Assembly: GCA_040901795.1 (NCBI GenBank)
Contig: JBBDYH010000143.1
Coordinates: 1-64,000 of the forward strand
Reading direction: 5' to 3'
Source of the DNA: JBBDYH01 sp040901795
GTDB taxonomy: Bacteria > Planctomycetota > Planctomycetia > Pirellulales > JALHPA01
Length of the DNA: 64,000 nt
Positions 25,393 to 33,835 of this stretch are shown piece after piece (position 1 is the first letter of the stretch; every line of letters starts with the position of its first letter). Below the pieces are notes generated by a model. That model was not told the DNA's origin and searched no databases. It worked only from the letters and a program-made list of their open reading frames with translations. The translations under genes were made by a program, and so were the position numbers.

Positions 25393-26904
25393 ATGCACGA
25401 TTCGGTGCTACCGCCGTGCGGCATCAGTCTGCGCACGCTGTTTCCCGAGGCCGTGATCTTCGGCGCGGACGATATCGTCGTCCGCTCCTGTTCCGCCGAT
25501 TCTCGCGCCGTTCAGCCCGGCGACCTGTTCGCAGCAATTGTGGGGCCGGACTGCGACGGTCACGACTTCATCTATGAGGCCGCCTTCCGCGGCGCAACCG
25601 CCGTCCTTGCCGAGCGATACGTAGCTGCCGACGGCCTGCCGGTCTGCGTCGTCAGCGACACGCGCGCCGCGTTCGGCCGCCTCGCGCACGCGCTGGCTGG
25701 CAATCCCAGCCAGCGGCTGAAGGTGATCGGCGTGACCGGCACCGCCGGAAAGACGACCACCGTCGCCTTAATCGACAGCATTCTGACCGCGGCCGGCCGC
25801 CGCGTCGGCAGCACCAGCGGGCTGCTGCACTTCGATGGCACGGTCTTGGAGCCGCCGTCCAGCGACACGCCACACGCTTGCGCGTTGGCGGCGGCACTGG
25901 CGCGAATGGAATCGAACGGCTGCGACTGTGCGGTGATCGAGGTTTCCAGCCAGGCGCTGAGCCAGCTTCGTTTGGCCGGACTCACACTTGACCTCGCCTG
26001 CGTCACCAATGTTCGCCGCGATCATCTGGAATACCACAGCACGGTACGCAACTACCGCGATATTAAAGCGCGGCTGTTCCAGTATCTGCGCCCCGGCGGA
26101 GCGGCCGTGCTCAATCTCGACGATGCAGCCTCCGCCGAGTACCTGCGCGGATTGGATGGGCCGGCCCTGACCGTGGCGATGATCGCCAACGCCGACCTCA
26201 CCGCCGTGGTCATCGAGCGCTTCGCCGGCGAACAGACATTCCTACTCAGCGCCGGCAGCGAAGCGGTGCCCGTACGGACGCGCGTCATTGGCGATCAGCA
26301 CGTTTACAACTGCCTGACAGCGGCGGCCGTGGGGCTGCTGCATGGCGTTTCACTGACCGAGATTGCACGGGGACTAGAACGGGTTGAAAGCATTCCCGGC
26401 CGCATGGAGCGGTTGGAATGTGGACAGCCGTTCGGAGTGTTCGTCGATGCGGCCCAAACACCCGATGCGCTCGGCCTCGTGCTGGAAACTCTACGCGAAG
26501 TCACCGAACGTCGCTTGATCTGCGTGTTTGGCGCCGAGGGCGATCGCGACGCGGAGCCGCGGGCGCTCGCCGGACAGACGGTTGAGGCGTTTGCTGACAT
26601 CGCCGTCGTCACCGAGAACAATCCGCGCGGCGAAGACTCGACGCGGATCGCCTCCGATATCCTCCGCGGCTTTGATTCGCGAGAAAGCGTCGTTGTGATG
26701 CACGATCGTGCCAAAGCGATCTGCTGGGCGCTTGCCCAGGCGCAACCTGGCGACTGCGTCCTGATCGCGGGCAAGGGATTTGACAACCTGCAACATCTCG
26801 GCACTCAGACTTACTGGTTTGACGACCGCGAGATCGCCTGCCGCTGGCTCTATGAGCAAGGCCAACAAACCGATTTCCCCATCCACCGCCGCGAGGCCGC
26901 CTAA
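25393..26904 (+). CDS. MurE-like Mur ligase with altered active-site residues
   Basis: A 503-residue Mur ligase-fold protein. It has the MurE N-terminal signature SADSRAVQPGDLF, the P-loop GTAGKTTTV (residues 116-124) and the central VIEVSS strand. However, two positions normally His in MurE are Gln: SSHAL is SSQAL and YAHTPD is AAQTPD. The DAP-recognition motif DNPR-ED reads ENNPRGED. UDP-MurNAc-dipeptide ligase activity is therefore uncertain; the family is clear. Start at ATG 25393 because GGAGG lies 5-6 bp upstream; ATG 25381 is the alternative. It is followed by a 52-bp repeat and then the MurF-like gene on the same strand. The set resembles a reduced dcw/mur cluster. Confidence 0.8.
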   Translation: MHDSVLPPCGISLRTLFPEAVIFGADDIVVRSCSADSRAVQPGDLFAAIVGPDCDGHDFIYEAAFRGATAVLAERYVAADGLPVCVVSDTRAAFGRLAHALAGNPSQRLKVIGVTGTAGKTTTVALIDSILTAAGRRVGSTSGLLHFDGTVLEPPSSDTPHACALAAALARMESNGCDCAVIEVSSQALSQLRLAGLTLDLACVTNVRRDHLEYHSTVRNYRDIKARLFQYLRPGGAAVLNLDDAASAEYLRGLDGPALTVAMIANADLTAVVIERFAGEQTFLLSAGSEAVPVRTRVIGDQHVYNCLTAAAVGLLHGVSLTEIARGLERVESIPGRMERLECGQPFGVFVDAAQTPDALGLVLETLREVTERRLICVFGAEGDRDAEPRALAGQTVEAFADIAVVTENNPRGEDSTRIASDILRGFDSRESVVVMHDRAKAICWALAQAQPGDCVLIAGKGFDNLQHLGTQTYWFDDREIACRWLYEQGQQTDFPIHRREAA

Positions 26905-26956
26905 GTTGGAGTTCAAGCTTTAGCTTGCCGGAACAGCCTGAAGGCTGAACTCCAAC
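26905..26956. repeat. 52-bp dispersed palindromic element, copy 2
   Basis: GTTGGAGTTC at the left end, GAACTCCAAC at the right, with hairpins AAGCTTTAGCTT and CAGCCTGAAGGCTG between. It starts immediately after the TAA of the MurE-like gene. Confidence 0.9.
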
Positions 26957-26980
26957 CCTGAACCCTGAACCCTGAACCCT
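26955..26980. repeat. CCCTGAA heptamer repeat before the MurF-like gene
   Basis: Three CCCTGAA units plus CCCT, ending 6 bp before the ATG at 26986. It occupies the position where a ribosome-binding site would be expected; no Shine-Dalgarno is visible. Confidence 0.85.
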
Positions 26981-26985
26981 CCTGC

Positions 26986-28380
26986 ATGACCCTTTCCATC
27001 GCCGATCTCCACGAAATTGTTGGCGGCCAATTGCGGCTGGGCGAAATGCCGCCGCGCGATGGTGAATTCACCGCGATCGGCCGGATCGTCACTGATAGCC
27101 GGGCGATTAGCGTCGGTAATGTCTTCTGGGGACTTCCCGGCACAGAACACGACGGTTCACACTTCGCCGAAGAGGCGCTCGCGCGCGGCGCATGCGGCGT
27201 TGTCACCAGCGGCCGCTGGGTGGCCCCGTGGGCCGGCCGCTGGTCACTTGAGGTCGCGAACTCCGCTGCCGCAATCTGGCGGCTCGCCGCCTGGAACTGC
27301 GACCGATTCTCAGGGCGACTGGTCACGATCGAAGGCGCCCTCGGCAAATCAAGCGCTGCCGCGATGACCGCTGCTGTTCTGAACGCGCGGTTCATGGGAG
27401 AAACGATTGGCGGCCACTCCGGCAGCCGTGCCGCGAAAGAAACCGCGGTCGCGCTCGCCCATTTGCCGGTACATCATGATTACGCGATTGTCGAACTACA
27501 TAGTGGCCTGGCCTCGCAGGGACCGGACCGGTTGACAAAAGCCGACGTTGGAGTCTTCGTTCACTCCGGCAGCAGTAACGCGGTTCCTGCATTGTCTACA
27601 GCCGTGGATACAGCCGTTATCGAGCGACTGCGCTCGGCCGTCAGGAATGGTAGCCGGGTAATTGTCAACGGCGACGATGCCGCGCTGCGTCGAGTTTCGC
27701 AAGGCGCCGCCAACGTGGTTTTTATTGGCCGTGGCACCGGTGCACACATCCTTGCCGACAGAATTGAAAGTGCGAATGGTCAGTTGCGTTTTTCGGTCGC
27801 CGGCCGTCGGTATTGCGTCGCCACTTGGGGAAGACATCAACTCACCACCGCGCTGGCGGCCATCGCGGTCGGCCGCCACTGTGGCTTGAGCGATGCCGAG
27901 ATCGCCGAGGGGCTCTCATCGTTCGAACCGCTCAACCACTGTTGCCAAATCTTACATGCCGGTGGTGTGACCATCATCGACGACACAGGCCGTAGCGGTC
28001 CGGCCGCCACGATCGCCGCGATGGACCTGCTCAGCGAATCTGGCGCGCACGGAAGGCGGATCATGTTGTATGGCGACGAACCGGAATCCGACGAAGACCC
28101 CGAGCTACCCCGCGCGCTTGGGGAGCATGCCGTGACACGCGCAGCCGCCGACCTGCTCATCGCAAGTGGCCGCTCGGCCGGCAAAATTGTCGAAGCGGCG
28201 AACCACGGAGGATTGCGCCGCACAAGCAGCATCGTTTGCGAAACGCCTGACGAAGCGGAACGCGAAGTCTTGTCGCGGCTCCGCCCAGGTGACGCGGTGC
28301 TCGTTAGCGGCCGACCGATGGCTGCCGTCAAGCAAAAAATCCAGCAGCATCAAATCGGCACCCTTCGCCGCGCCGCGTGA
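26986..28380 (+). CDS. MurF-like Mur ligase paralogue, probably non-canonical
   Basis: A 464-residue protein with the overall Mur ligase layout (N-terminal substrate domain with IVTDSRAISVGNVFWGLPG, central ATPase domain, C-terminal domain). It lies downstream of the MurE-like gene, as in canonical murE-murF order. Key motifs are degraded: the P-loop TGSxGKTT is EGALGKSS (residues 116-123). The ATPase Glu/His region EMGMxxxGE and NIGxAHLE is replaced by ELHSGLASQG and HSGSSNAVP. The D-D-x-Y-N-A-N-P substrate motif is IDDTGRSGPAA. It is most likely no longer a MurNAc-tripeptide ligase. The length and open frame suggest retained function of another kind. Confidence 0.72.
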   Translation: MTLSIADLHEIVGGQLRLGEMPPRDGEFTAIGRIVTDSRAISVGNVFWGLPGTEHDGSHFAEEALARGACGVVTSGRWVAPWAGRWSLEVANSAAAIWRLAAWNCDRFSGRLVTIEGALGKSSAAAMTAAVLNARFMGETIGGHSGSRAAKETAVALAHLPVHHDYAIVELHSGLASQGPDRLTKADVGVFVHSGSSNAVPALSTAVDTAVIERLRSAVRNGSRVIVNGDDAALRRVSQGAANVVFIGRGTGAHILADRIESANGQLRFSVAGRRYCVATWGRHQLTTALAAIAVGRHCGLSDAEIAEGLSSFEPLNHCCQILHAGGVTIIDDTGRSGPAATIAAMDLLSESGAHGRRIMLYGDEPESDEDPELPRALGEHAVTRAAADLLIASGRSAGKIVEAANHGGLRRTSSIVCETPDEAEREVLSRLRPGDAVLVSGRPMAAVKQKIQQHQIGTLRRAA

Positions 28381-28400
28381 CCATTAAATCCTAATCCATT

Positions 28401-28452
28401 GTTGGAGTTCCCGCCGCGGCGGGTCCGGACAGCCTAAAGGCTGAACTCCAAC
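28401..28452. repeat. 52-bp dispersed palindromic element, copy 3
   Basis: Same ends as the copies at 10426 and 26905; the first hairpin has become CCCGCCGCGGCGGG, the second is CAGCCTAAAGGCTG. Only the stem sequence of the first hairpin changes; its self-complementarity is kept. Confidence 0.9.
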
Positions 28453-28622
28453 TGAGAACCCTGAACCCTGTTGTAGTCCCCGTACGCTGGCGTTGCTCTT
28501 TGCGGGAAGACAACGCTGCCCACCCTCCTGGGTCGAAGCCATTAAGTTGTCATCGCGATTACTGGGTCAATTGCGGTGACAATTGCTTCGCGACGGGGCC
28601 TAAGGACTGAGCGCCGGGGCGG

Positions 28623-28637
28623 CCCCCCCCCCCCCCC
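28623..28637. repeat. Homopolymer run of 15 C
   Basis: Fifteen consecutive C residues. It is intergenic, so no frame is affected. It may be a slippage hot spot, or its length may be a sequencing or assembly approximation. Confidence 0.8.
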
Positions 28638-28670
28638 GCGACTCAGGGAATTTCTCTGGGGCGCATCGCG

Positions 28671-28709
28671 GTAGGGTGGGACAAGTCCGCCGCGGACGAC
28701 GGCCCACCA
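28671..28709. repeat. GTAGGGTGGGA...GGCCCACC hairpin repeat
   Basis: A GTAG-headed palindrome; related copies are at 37060-37098 and 49178-49217. All share TAGGGTGGGAC and GGCCCACC arms, while the GC-rich loop (here TCCGCCGCGGACGAC) differs. Confidence 0.85.
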
Positions 28710-28740
28710 TAATTCTGGATTAAGCCCTTACCGGTGATCG

Positions 28741-28905
28741 AAACCCGCGATTCGCGCCGCGGTTTAGAAACCTAAGCGGCCTGCCCGGAGTAGGTTTCTG
28801 GAGTGGCAGGTATTAACAAGCTCCAGCGTCCTTCCCATTCTGCCCTGTCCGATTAAACGCCCCGACCACCGACGGTCCGCGAACTTTTTTGCTTTGCGGA
28901 CCGTC
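28741..28905 (+). ncRNA. Possible structured leader of three hairpins upstream of the MurG-like gene
   Basis: Hairpin 1: AAACCCGCG...GCGGTTT (28741-28765), imperfect. Hairpin 2: AGAAACCTA pairs with TAGGTTTCT (28766-28799). Hairpin 3: GACGGTCCGC pairs with GCGGACCGTC (28871-28905), loop rich in T. The last stem is ten perfect pairs. The group ends 71 bp before the ATG at 28977. It might be a regulatory leader, a terminator for the upstream transcript, or another repeat. I cannot match it to a known riboswitch. Confidence 0.3.
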
Positions 28906-28976
28906 TGATTGAACGAGACTTGTCTTCCAGCGACGAATCTCCTACAGATACCTCTTTTCCGAAGCGAAAGACTACC

Positions 28977-30131
28977 ATGCACATCGTTTTTGCCGGCGGC
29001 GGGGCGCCCGGATACTGGTTTCCCGGTCTGACCGTGGCACATCAAATTCGTGCCGCAGCCAGACGCGCGCAGATCACGTTCCTCGGCGCAGGCCACGATT
29101 TTGAAAGCCGCAACGCGACCCTGGCCGGCTTTCAATACCTGCCGTTGCGCGCCAATGCCGCGACCGCCGGTTGGTCGCGCGCCTGGCGCTATTGGACGGA
29201 CGAGGTCGCGGCGCAGCGCACCGCACGGCGATTCCTCAAACGCCAGCAGCCGGATGTGGTCGTGGGACTCGGCGGGCGAGCCAGCGCGCCTGCGGTACGC
29301 GCCGCGATTGCGCTGGGCATACCCTTGGTACTGCTTGAATACAACGCTTTGCCCGGCGCCGTGGCCAAGAAGTACGCCGACCGCGCGGCAGTGGTGTTCG
29401 GCGCGTATCCGGAGCTATGCGACCATCTGCAACCTGCTTCGCCGCTGCGGATTGTCGGCAATCCGATCCGCGCGGGTTTTGCCGAGGTCTATCGTTTGCG
29501 TCGAAACGCGCACGCAGCAAACGGGCTGGCGTCAAACGTCAAGCCGGACGACGCGCGGCCGCGGCAACTGGTAGTTCTCGCCGGCACCGCGGGCGCCGGC
29601 CGCGCGTTGAACGAGTCGATTCCCAAGGCGCTGTACAAGCTCGGCGATCAAGTGCGCGGATGGAAAATCGTCCATCAAGCAGGGAGCCGCGATCTCGCCG
29701 CAACGAGGTTGCTCTATCGGAAGCTTGGCGTTTCCGCAGAGATTACCGGCTTCATTCCCGATATGCCGCGCATCTTGCTCCATGCTGATCTGGCGATCAC
29801 GCGGCCCGGCGCGATCACGCTCTCGGAGTTGGCCGCGGCCACGGTCCCGGCAGTGGTCGTGCCGTCTACGAAGCCGACCGAGCGCCACCAGGTGGCCAAC
29901 GCCGCGGCCTTTGCCGCCGCAGGCGCCTGCCGCGTGGTGGACGAAGCCAACGCAGCGCGTCGTCTGGATGACCGCCTCGTCGATGCGCTACAGGGTTTGC
30001 TCACGGAGCGCGCCGGGCGCTTACAAATGTCGACTGCGATCGCCGAACTCGCCCGCCCCGACGCCGCCCATCACGTGGCTTCGACGGTGCTCGATCTCGC
30101 GCAGAGCAAAGTCCTGCAAAACGTGGCGTGA
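28977..30131 (+). CDS. MurG-like GT28 glycosyltransferase with altered donor and acceptor motifs
   Basis: A 384-residue GT-B protein. The MurG pattern is recognisable: GGGAPGYWFPGLTVA replaces GGTGGHxxPALA, VVGLGGRASAPAVRAA matches the GGYxSGP loop, LLEYNALPGAVAKK matches HEQNAxPG, VGNPIRAGF matches TGNPVR, and RPGAITLSELA with RHQVANAAAF keeps the Glu and HQ of the UDP-GlcNAc site. The His of the first loop, needed for lipid I handling, is lost. MurG adds GlcNAc to lipid I at the inner membrane; this protein might use other substrates. The ATG at 28977 is the start of the conserved first loop. It forms a trio with the MurE- and MurF-like genes. Confidence 0.8.
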   Translation: MHIVFAGGGAPGYWFPGLTVAHQIRAAARRAQITFLGAGHDFESRNATLAGFQYLPLRANAATAGWSRAWRYWTDEVAAQRTARRFLKRQQPDVVVGLGGRASAPAVRAAIALGIPLVLLEYNALPGAVAKKYADRAAVVFGAYPELCDHLQPASPLRIVGNPIRAGFAEVYRLRRNAHAANGLASNVKPDDARPRQLVVLAGTAGAGRALNESIPKALYKLGDQVRGWKIVHQAGSRDLAATRLLYRKLGVSAEITGFIPDMPRILLHADLAITRPGAITLSELAAATVPAVVVPSTKPTERHQVANAAAFAAAGACRVVDEANAARRLDDRLVDALQGLLTERAGRLQMSTAIAELARPDAAHHVASTVLDLAQSKVLQNVA

Positions 30132-30135
30132 AATT

Positions 30136-30208
30136 GCGCTGGAGTTCAAGCTTTAGCTTGCGCTGGAGTTCAAGCTTTAGCTTGCGCTGGAGTTCAAGCT
30201 TTAGCTTG
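30136..30208. repeat. Tandem array, three 24-bp copies of the TTCAAGCTTTAGCTT unit
   Basis: Three direct copies start at 30136, 30160 and 30184. Each contains GGAGTTCAAGCTTTAGCTT, the reverse complement of the unit at 7571-7671, preceded by GCGCT. It begins 4 bp after the MurG-like stop. Confidence 0.9.
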
Positions 30209-30240
30209 TTGCCCGTGGGGTCAAAGCGATTCCCCCGAAC

Positions 30241-31488
30241 TCAGATCTTCAGATAAATCTTCCGCCGGTACATCCACCACAAAATCAACGAATACACGAG
30301 CAACACCGCCAGGCCTGTGAAGAGCGGTTCCAAGCCTGTTCCAGCAAAGCGGAATGCCTCCGCGCCCAGATGCGTCTTGAACGAGTCGACGATAAACGGC
30401 TCAAACAGGTGCGCGATCAAGTACGCGGCGATCGAGTTCATGCCGATCACGATCAACAGAAATGCCCAAGCTCGGTAACGCAGTACGTCGATCAATCCAT
30501 AGAAGCCGGCGAGGATCAAGAAACACCAGCCCCCGCTGAAGAACGTCCACGAAGGGGTCCAGATGCGCTTGACGATTGGACAAACACCCGCGTAGTGGAG
30601 CGCAAGCCCGGCGGCCATCAGTAGCACGCCGGCCACGGCGAGCTTACCGATCTTACTGGCGGCGGTCGTTGGCCGCCGCAGCCAATCGCCGGCGATGAGG
30701 CCCAGGATCATGGTGCCCAACGTGGGGATGAAGCTCAACGTGGCGTAGCCGCCGCCGTTGTGCGTGAACTCTTGCGACCGTGGAAAAAGGTTCAAGAACC
30801 AGGTGTCAAACGCCCAGGCGGTATTGGTATTCTTGTTCCAGTGCGCGGCAAAGCCCTGGAAGTTGTGCGGCCAATTCAGGGGGACGCCGACCGACGCCGC
30901 GTCAAAATCGGCTGTGGGCAGGGGATAGAGCGCGAACGCGGCCCAATAGCCGACCAACACGACCGCCAAAGCCGTCCACCAAAGCCGCGGCGGGCCCAGC
31001 GCCAGAAAGAACAGCGGCAAGTAGCCCAGGCCGATCTGCGTTAGCGTGTCTTCAAATGTGAAGTTGGTCTGCGGTCGGCCGATCGAGCGCAGAGAAATAC
31101 CCAAGGCAACGAGCGCCAGCGCCCGCCACAAGGCGTGCAACGTCAACCGCCCCAGCGACTGCCGACGTCCCAGCCGGCTGGCCAGCGAAAAAGGCAACGC
31201 CACTCCAACCAACAACGAAAACGAAGGCTGAATCAGGTCGTGCAGCGTACAGCCGAACCAGGGAACATGTGTCTGATGCCAGGCCAAAAACCGCCACACT
31301 GCGCTTTGAGGATACGCGGCGCTCACCTGAGCCAGGTGCAAGACCTCCGCCATCATCAAAAACATGACCAACCCGCGATAGGCGTCAACCGAAGCCAGCC
31401 GGATGGGTTGGCCGGCCACCGGCTCGACGGGGGCAATGATTGGCGCTGACTGTGGAACCTGGATCGATTCGCTCGAAGCGGATTTCAT
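30241..31488 (-). CDS. DUF5009/HGSNAT-like polytopic membrane protein (acyltransferase-3-like)
   Basis: A 415-residue protein with about ten transmembrane segments. The N-terminal segment RLASVDAYRGLVMFLMM is the 'SxDxxRG' opening of the heparan-alpha-glucosaminide N-acetyltransferase/YeiB-like group (DUF5009). It is followed by WxGCTLHDLIQPSFSLLVG, which holds the conserved His used for acetyl transfer in the human homologue. The C-terminus ends in a basic cytoplasmic tail (YRRKIYLKI). These proteins may acetylate sugars across the membrane; in planctomycetes they are common and uncharacterised. It lies 13 bp downstream of the DUF4432 gene on the same strand, so the two are probably co-expressed. 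Confidence 0.85.
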   Translation of the reverse strand: MKSASSESIQVPQSAPIIAPVEPVAGQPIRLASVDAYRGLVMFLMMAEVLHLAQVSAAYPQSAVWRFLAWHQTHVPWFGCTLHDLIQPSFSLLVGVALPFSLASRLGRRQSLGRLTLHALWRALALVALGISLRSIGRPQTNFTFEDTLTQIGLGYLPLFFLALGPPRLWWTALAVVLVGYWAAFALYPLPTADFDAASVGVPLNWPHNFQGFAAHWNKNTNTAWAFDTWFLNLFPRSQEFTHNGGGYATLSFIPTLGTMILGLIAGDWLRRPTTAASKIGKLAVAGVLLMAAGLALHYAGVCPIVKRIWTPSWTFFSGGWCFLILAGFYGLIDVLRYRAWAFLLIVIGMNSIAAYLIAHLFEPFIVDSFKTHLGAEAFRFAGTGLEPLFTGLAVLLVYSLILWWMYRRKIYLKI

Positions 31489-31501
31489 GCACGTGCCTGC
31501 T

Positions 31502-32659
31502 TCAGCTCGACCACTCTGCCCGCGGCTTGCGGTAGAGCGTTGTGGTCAGCGGCTGCTGCATTTTGTAGATCGCTCGCTCGGTGCGCTCGACGCCCGCCGC
31601 GTCGTCGTGGATTTCGAACTGCAGCTCAAACCGCAGCGTTTCACCCGGCAGCAGCTTTCGCACGCGGCCGTGCCGCTCTTCGAACGATCGCGGGTTGGGG
31701 AAGTTGATTGCCGGCTCCAGGCCACAGACGTAGCCGTCTTGCGAGGCCACTGCGTTCTTCCAGACGATGAAGTATGGCAATTGGGCGACCGGGAACGAGA
31801 CGGAAACGCCGCGTGTGCCTCCCGCGTTTCGCAACAGCGCGTGTGTGCGGCCGTCTTCCCCCGGCTGGAGCTGGAACAAGTACACCTGTTCGGCGAAGCC
31901 GGGCTTCGGCGGCGGAAACGTCTCCCATTGTTCGAGGCTCTCCGCGGCATGCGCGTCGCGCGGCGCCATGGTCCTCACCGGCGCGATGATTCTCGCGCCG
32001 GGCTCCAGGAGCGGCTCGCCGAGATTGATGTGGTAAAGCAGCTCCATCTCGCCGTGTGTGCCGGAGAGGTTCGTGACTTCGTCGATAATGCGAAAACCGA
32101 GTTCGCCTGCGCGCGTGAGCCACGTGGACGTGAGCCGCAGCTTGAGGAAATGGAACCGGCATTCATCGACGACACCGCGCACTGCAATCTGGCCTTCCTC
32201 GCGGTCGCACTCGACTTCGAGCATGTGCGCCGGCAAGTTCGCGATGCGACCGTGCAAAGGCCAGGTTAAGCGGCCCTGCTGGTTGAAATCGGGAGCGCCA
32301 TTACTGGAAAGCCCGCAGCGGCACAGGAGCTCATCGAAGCCGTCGAGCCAGCCCAGCCCCGTGGGGTCGCCGATCGGGACGAACTTGGGATGTACCGGCC
32401 CGCGGACCGGCGACTTCCAGCCGATTTCCCAATCATCGAGCCAGGCCTTCCAGACACCCATCCCGCGCGTCGGCAAGAGCACGGTGCGGAGCTTGCCGTT
32501 GTCCACCTCGAGCGAATCGACGCCATCGCGCAATCCGCCGCGCAAGCGGCGGAAGTGCACCGCCGAGCCCGAGATTTCGGTATCGTTTACGCCGAGCGAG
32601 ATAGCGTCGTGGTGGACCTTACGGTCGGTGTCGATGAGCGTCCACGATTTCTTGGTCAT
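31502..32659 (-). CDS. DUF4432 family protein (aldose-1-epimerase-like fold)
   Basis: A 385-residue protein of the galactose-mutarotase-like DUF4432 family. Features: LRTVLLPTRGMGVWKAW near residue 57, a PVHPKFVPIGDPTGLGWLDGFDEL block, PLHGRIANLPAH with the conserved His of mutarotase-type pockets, and EPAINFPNPRSFEERHGR toward the end. The function is presumably sugar epimerisation or binding; no substrate is known. The ATG at 32659 is the first start inside the conserved protein; the open frame continues upstream through unrelated sequence. It sits just upstream of the DUF5009-like gene, in the same operon. Confidence 0.87.
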   Translation of the reverse strand: MTKKSWTLIDTDRKVHHDAISLGVNDTEISGSAVHFRRLRGGLRDGVDSLEVDNGKLRTVLLPTRGMGVWKAWLDDWEIGWKSPVRGPVHPKFVPIGDPTGLGWLDGFDELLCRCGLSSNGAPDFNQQGRLTWPLHGRIANLPAHMLEVECDREEGQIAVRGVVDECRFHFLKLRLTSTWLTRAGELGFRIIDEVTNLSGTHGEMELLYHINLGEPLLEPGARIIAPVRTMAPRDAHAAESLEQWETFPPPKPGFAEQVYLFQLQPGEDGRTHALLRNAGGTRGVSVSFPVAQLPYFIVWKNAVASQDGYVCGLEPAINFPNPRSFEERHGRVRKLLPGETLRFELQFEIHDDAAGVERTERAIYKMQQPLTTTLYRKPRAEWSS

Positions 32660-33244
32660 CGGCGTCTGCGGACCCAGGCGGGGTGATTCACGGCCACGAT
32701 ATCGCGCAAGCCAGACCGTGCCGGCCGCCCGCCGCGACCGGCGGTTTGGCACACGGCATCAACCTGCGATATTCGAGATCCAACAATGTAGACCTTGCGC
32801 GGGATGTTTACCACTAGGGAAGCAGCGCGCTTTCGGAATCCCGAAAAATGCGGTTTGCAAACGCTTGCGGGGCGCTGGACCCCCGATTATTATCAGAGCC
32901 GGGAGAGCGGCACCCATTGGGGTAAGCTCTCGACGGAGGGCGCGATTTCGATTGTACCGATCACGCGCAAGCTTGATCGCACGGCATTCGCCGAGTGCTT
33001 GCGCGGGGGTTGGGACGTGGAGGCAACGTCGAAATCGCGTCATAACACACGGGACGTCACTTGACATCATGATCGAGCTTTGCGGACCTGCTTGAGCATG
33101 GATGTGCGCCGAGCGCGCCAGTCGGCGATTAGGTTGGGAACAGAGATCAGGCAAGCGGGTGAGCGAGCGCCTTCAGGCGTATCGACGACGAGACATCATT
33201 GTTATTTATCGTTCCCCTCCGCGGGTCGTGAGGAGTTGCTTGCC
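32660..33244. other. 585-bp stretch without a supported gene
   Basis: Between the divergent DUF4432 and XRE genes. Open frames of up to 131 codons cross it, but none has a ribosome-binding site or recognisable sequence. A TTGACA (33061-33066) lacks a partner -10 at the normal distance. No repeat family of the window is found here, which is unusual for a gap of this size. It probably contains both promoters. Confidence 0.5.
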
Positions 33245-33793
33245 ATGAGTATCGCGGAATGGGATCCGCCCGATGCCCAAGCGGATCCAGAAGTTGATGC
33301 TGAGCTGGAGCTCGAACAGAAGCCGGTGATCATTCCCCGGAAGCTGCACCGGCTCGCCGAAGTTCGACAGCAACAGGGAGTCTCGCACCGCAACGTTGCG
33401 CGGCGGCTCGGTTTGGACTTGAAGACCGTGCGCCAACAGGAGCACGAGACGAGCGATCTGCCGCTCAGCCTGCTTTACCAATGGCAGCAGGTGCTGGACG
33501 TGCCGATCGCCGATTTGCTGCTTGACAACGACGGCCCGATCTCGCCGCTTGTATTGCAGCGGGCGCGGATGGTCAAGCTAATGAAGACCGCCGCCGCCAT
33601 TCACGATAAGGCCGAGAGCAACTCGGTGCGGCGCCTGGTGCAAATGCTCATGGACCAGCTTATCGAGATCATGCCCGAGTTGAAGGAGGTCGGCCCATGG
33701 CATTCGGTCGGTCAACGCCGCACGCTGGACGACTTCGGTCGTGTGGTCGAGCAGCCCGTGGCCGAGGAAGTCTTTCGCCGCGCGACGCGTTAG
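33245..33793 (+). CDS. XRE-family helix-turn-helix regulator
   Basis: A 182-residue protein. Residues 35-95 form a cI/XRE-type HTH: HRLAEVRQQQGVSHRNVARR, LGLDLKTVRQQE, then LPLSLLYQWQQVLDVPIADLL. The N-terminal 30 residues are acidic and probably disordered (PDAQADPEVDAELELEQ). The C-terminal half is helical (NSVRRLVQMLMDQLIEIMPEL) and may mediate dimerisation. The start at 33245 is supported by GAGGAG upstream; the longer frame from 33080 has no such signal. Neighbouring genes do not suggest a target. Confidence 0.85.
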   Translation: MSIAEWDPPDAQADPEVDAELELEQKPVIIPRKLHRLAEVRQQQGVSHRNVARRLGLDLKTVRQQEHETSDLPLSLLYQWQQVLDVPIADLLLDNDGPISPLVLQRARMVKLMKTAAAIHDKAESNSVRRLVQMLMDQLIEIMPELKEVGPWHSVGQRRTLDDFGRVVEQPVAEEVFRRATR

Positions 33794-33835
33794 GCGACCG
33801 CAGTAGGCGGTAGGCCGTACGGAGTACGTGATAGC

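Larger units (their letters stand above)
28381..28976. other. 596-bp non-coding stretch between MurF-like and MurG-like genes
   Basis: No coding sequence is supported here. The stretch holds a 52-bp repeat (28401-28452), heptamer remnants (28456-28470), a run of 15 C residues (28623-28637), a GTAGGGTGGGA repeat (28671-28709) and three successive hairpins (28741-28905) just ahead of the MurG-like start. In a canonical cluster the genes mraY, murD and ftsW would occupy this position, but no remnant of them is visible. Confidence 0.7.

Noticed and set aside
28381..28976. Remnants of mraY, murD or ftsW between the mur-like genes
   Set aside because: No hydrophobic segments or ligase motifs in any frame; the gap is filled with repeats and hairpins.
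33061..33066. TTGACA as a promoter for the XRE gene
   Set aside because: No -10-like hexamer follows at 16-19 bp.
32759..33154. 131-codon minus-strand frame in the gap before the XRE gene
   Set aside because: No ribosome-binding site, no recognisable domain, and composition like random high-GC frames.
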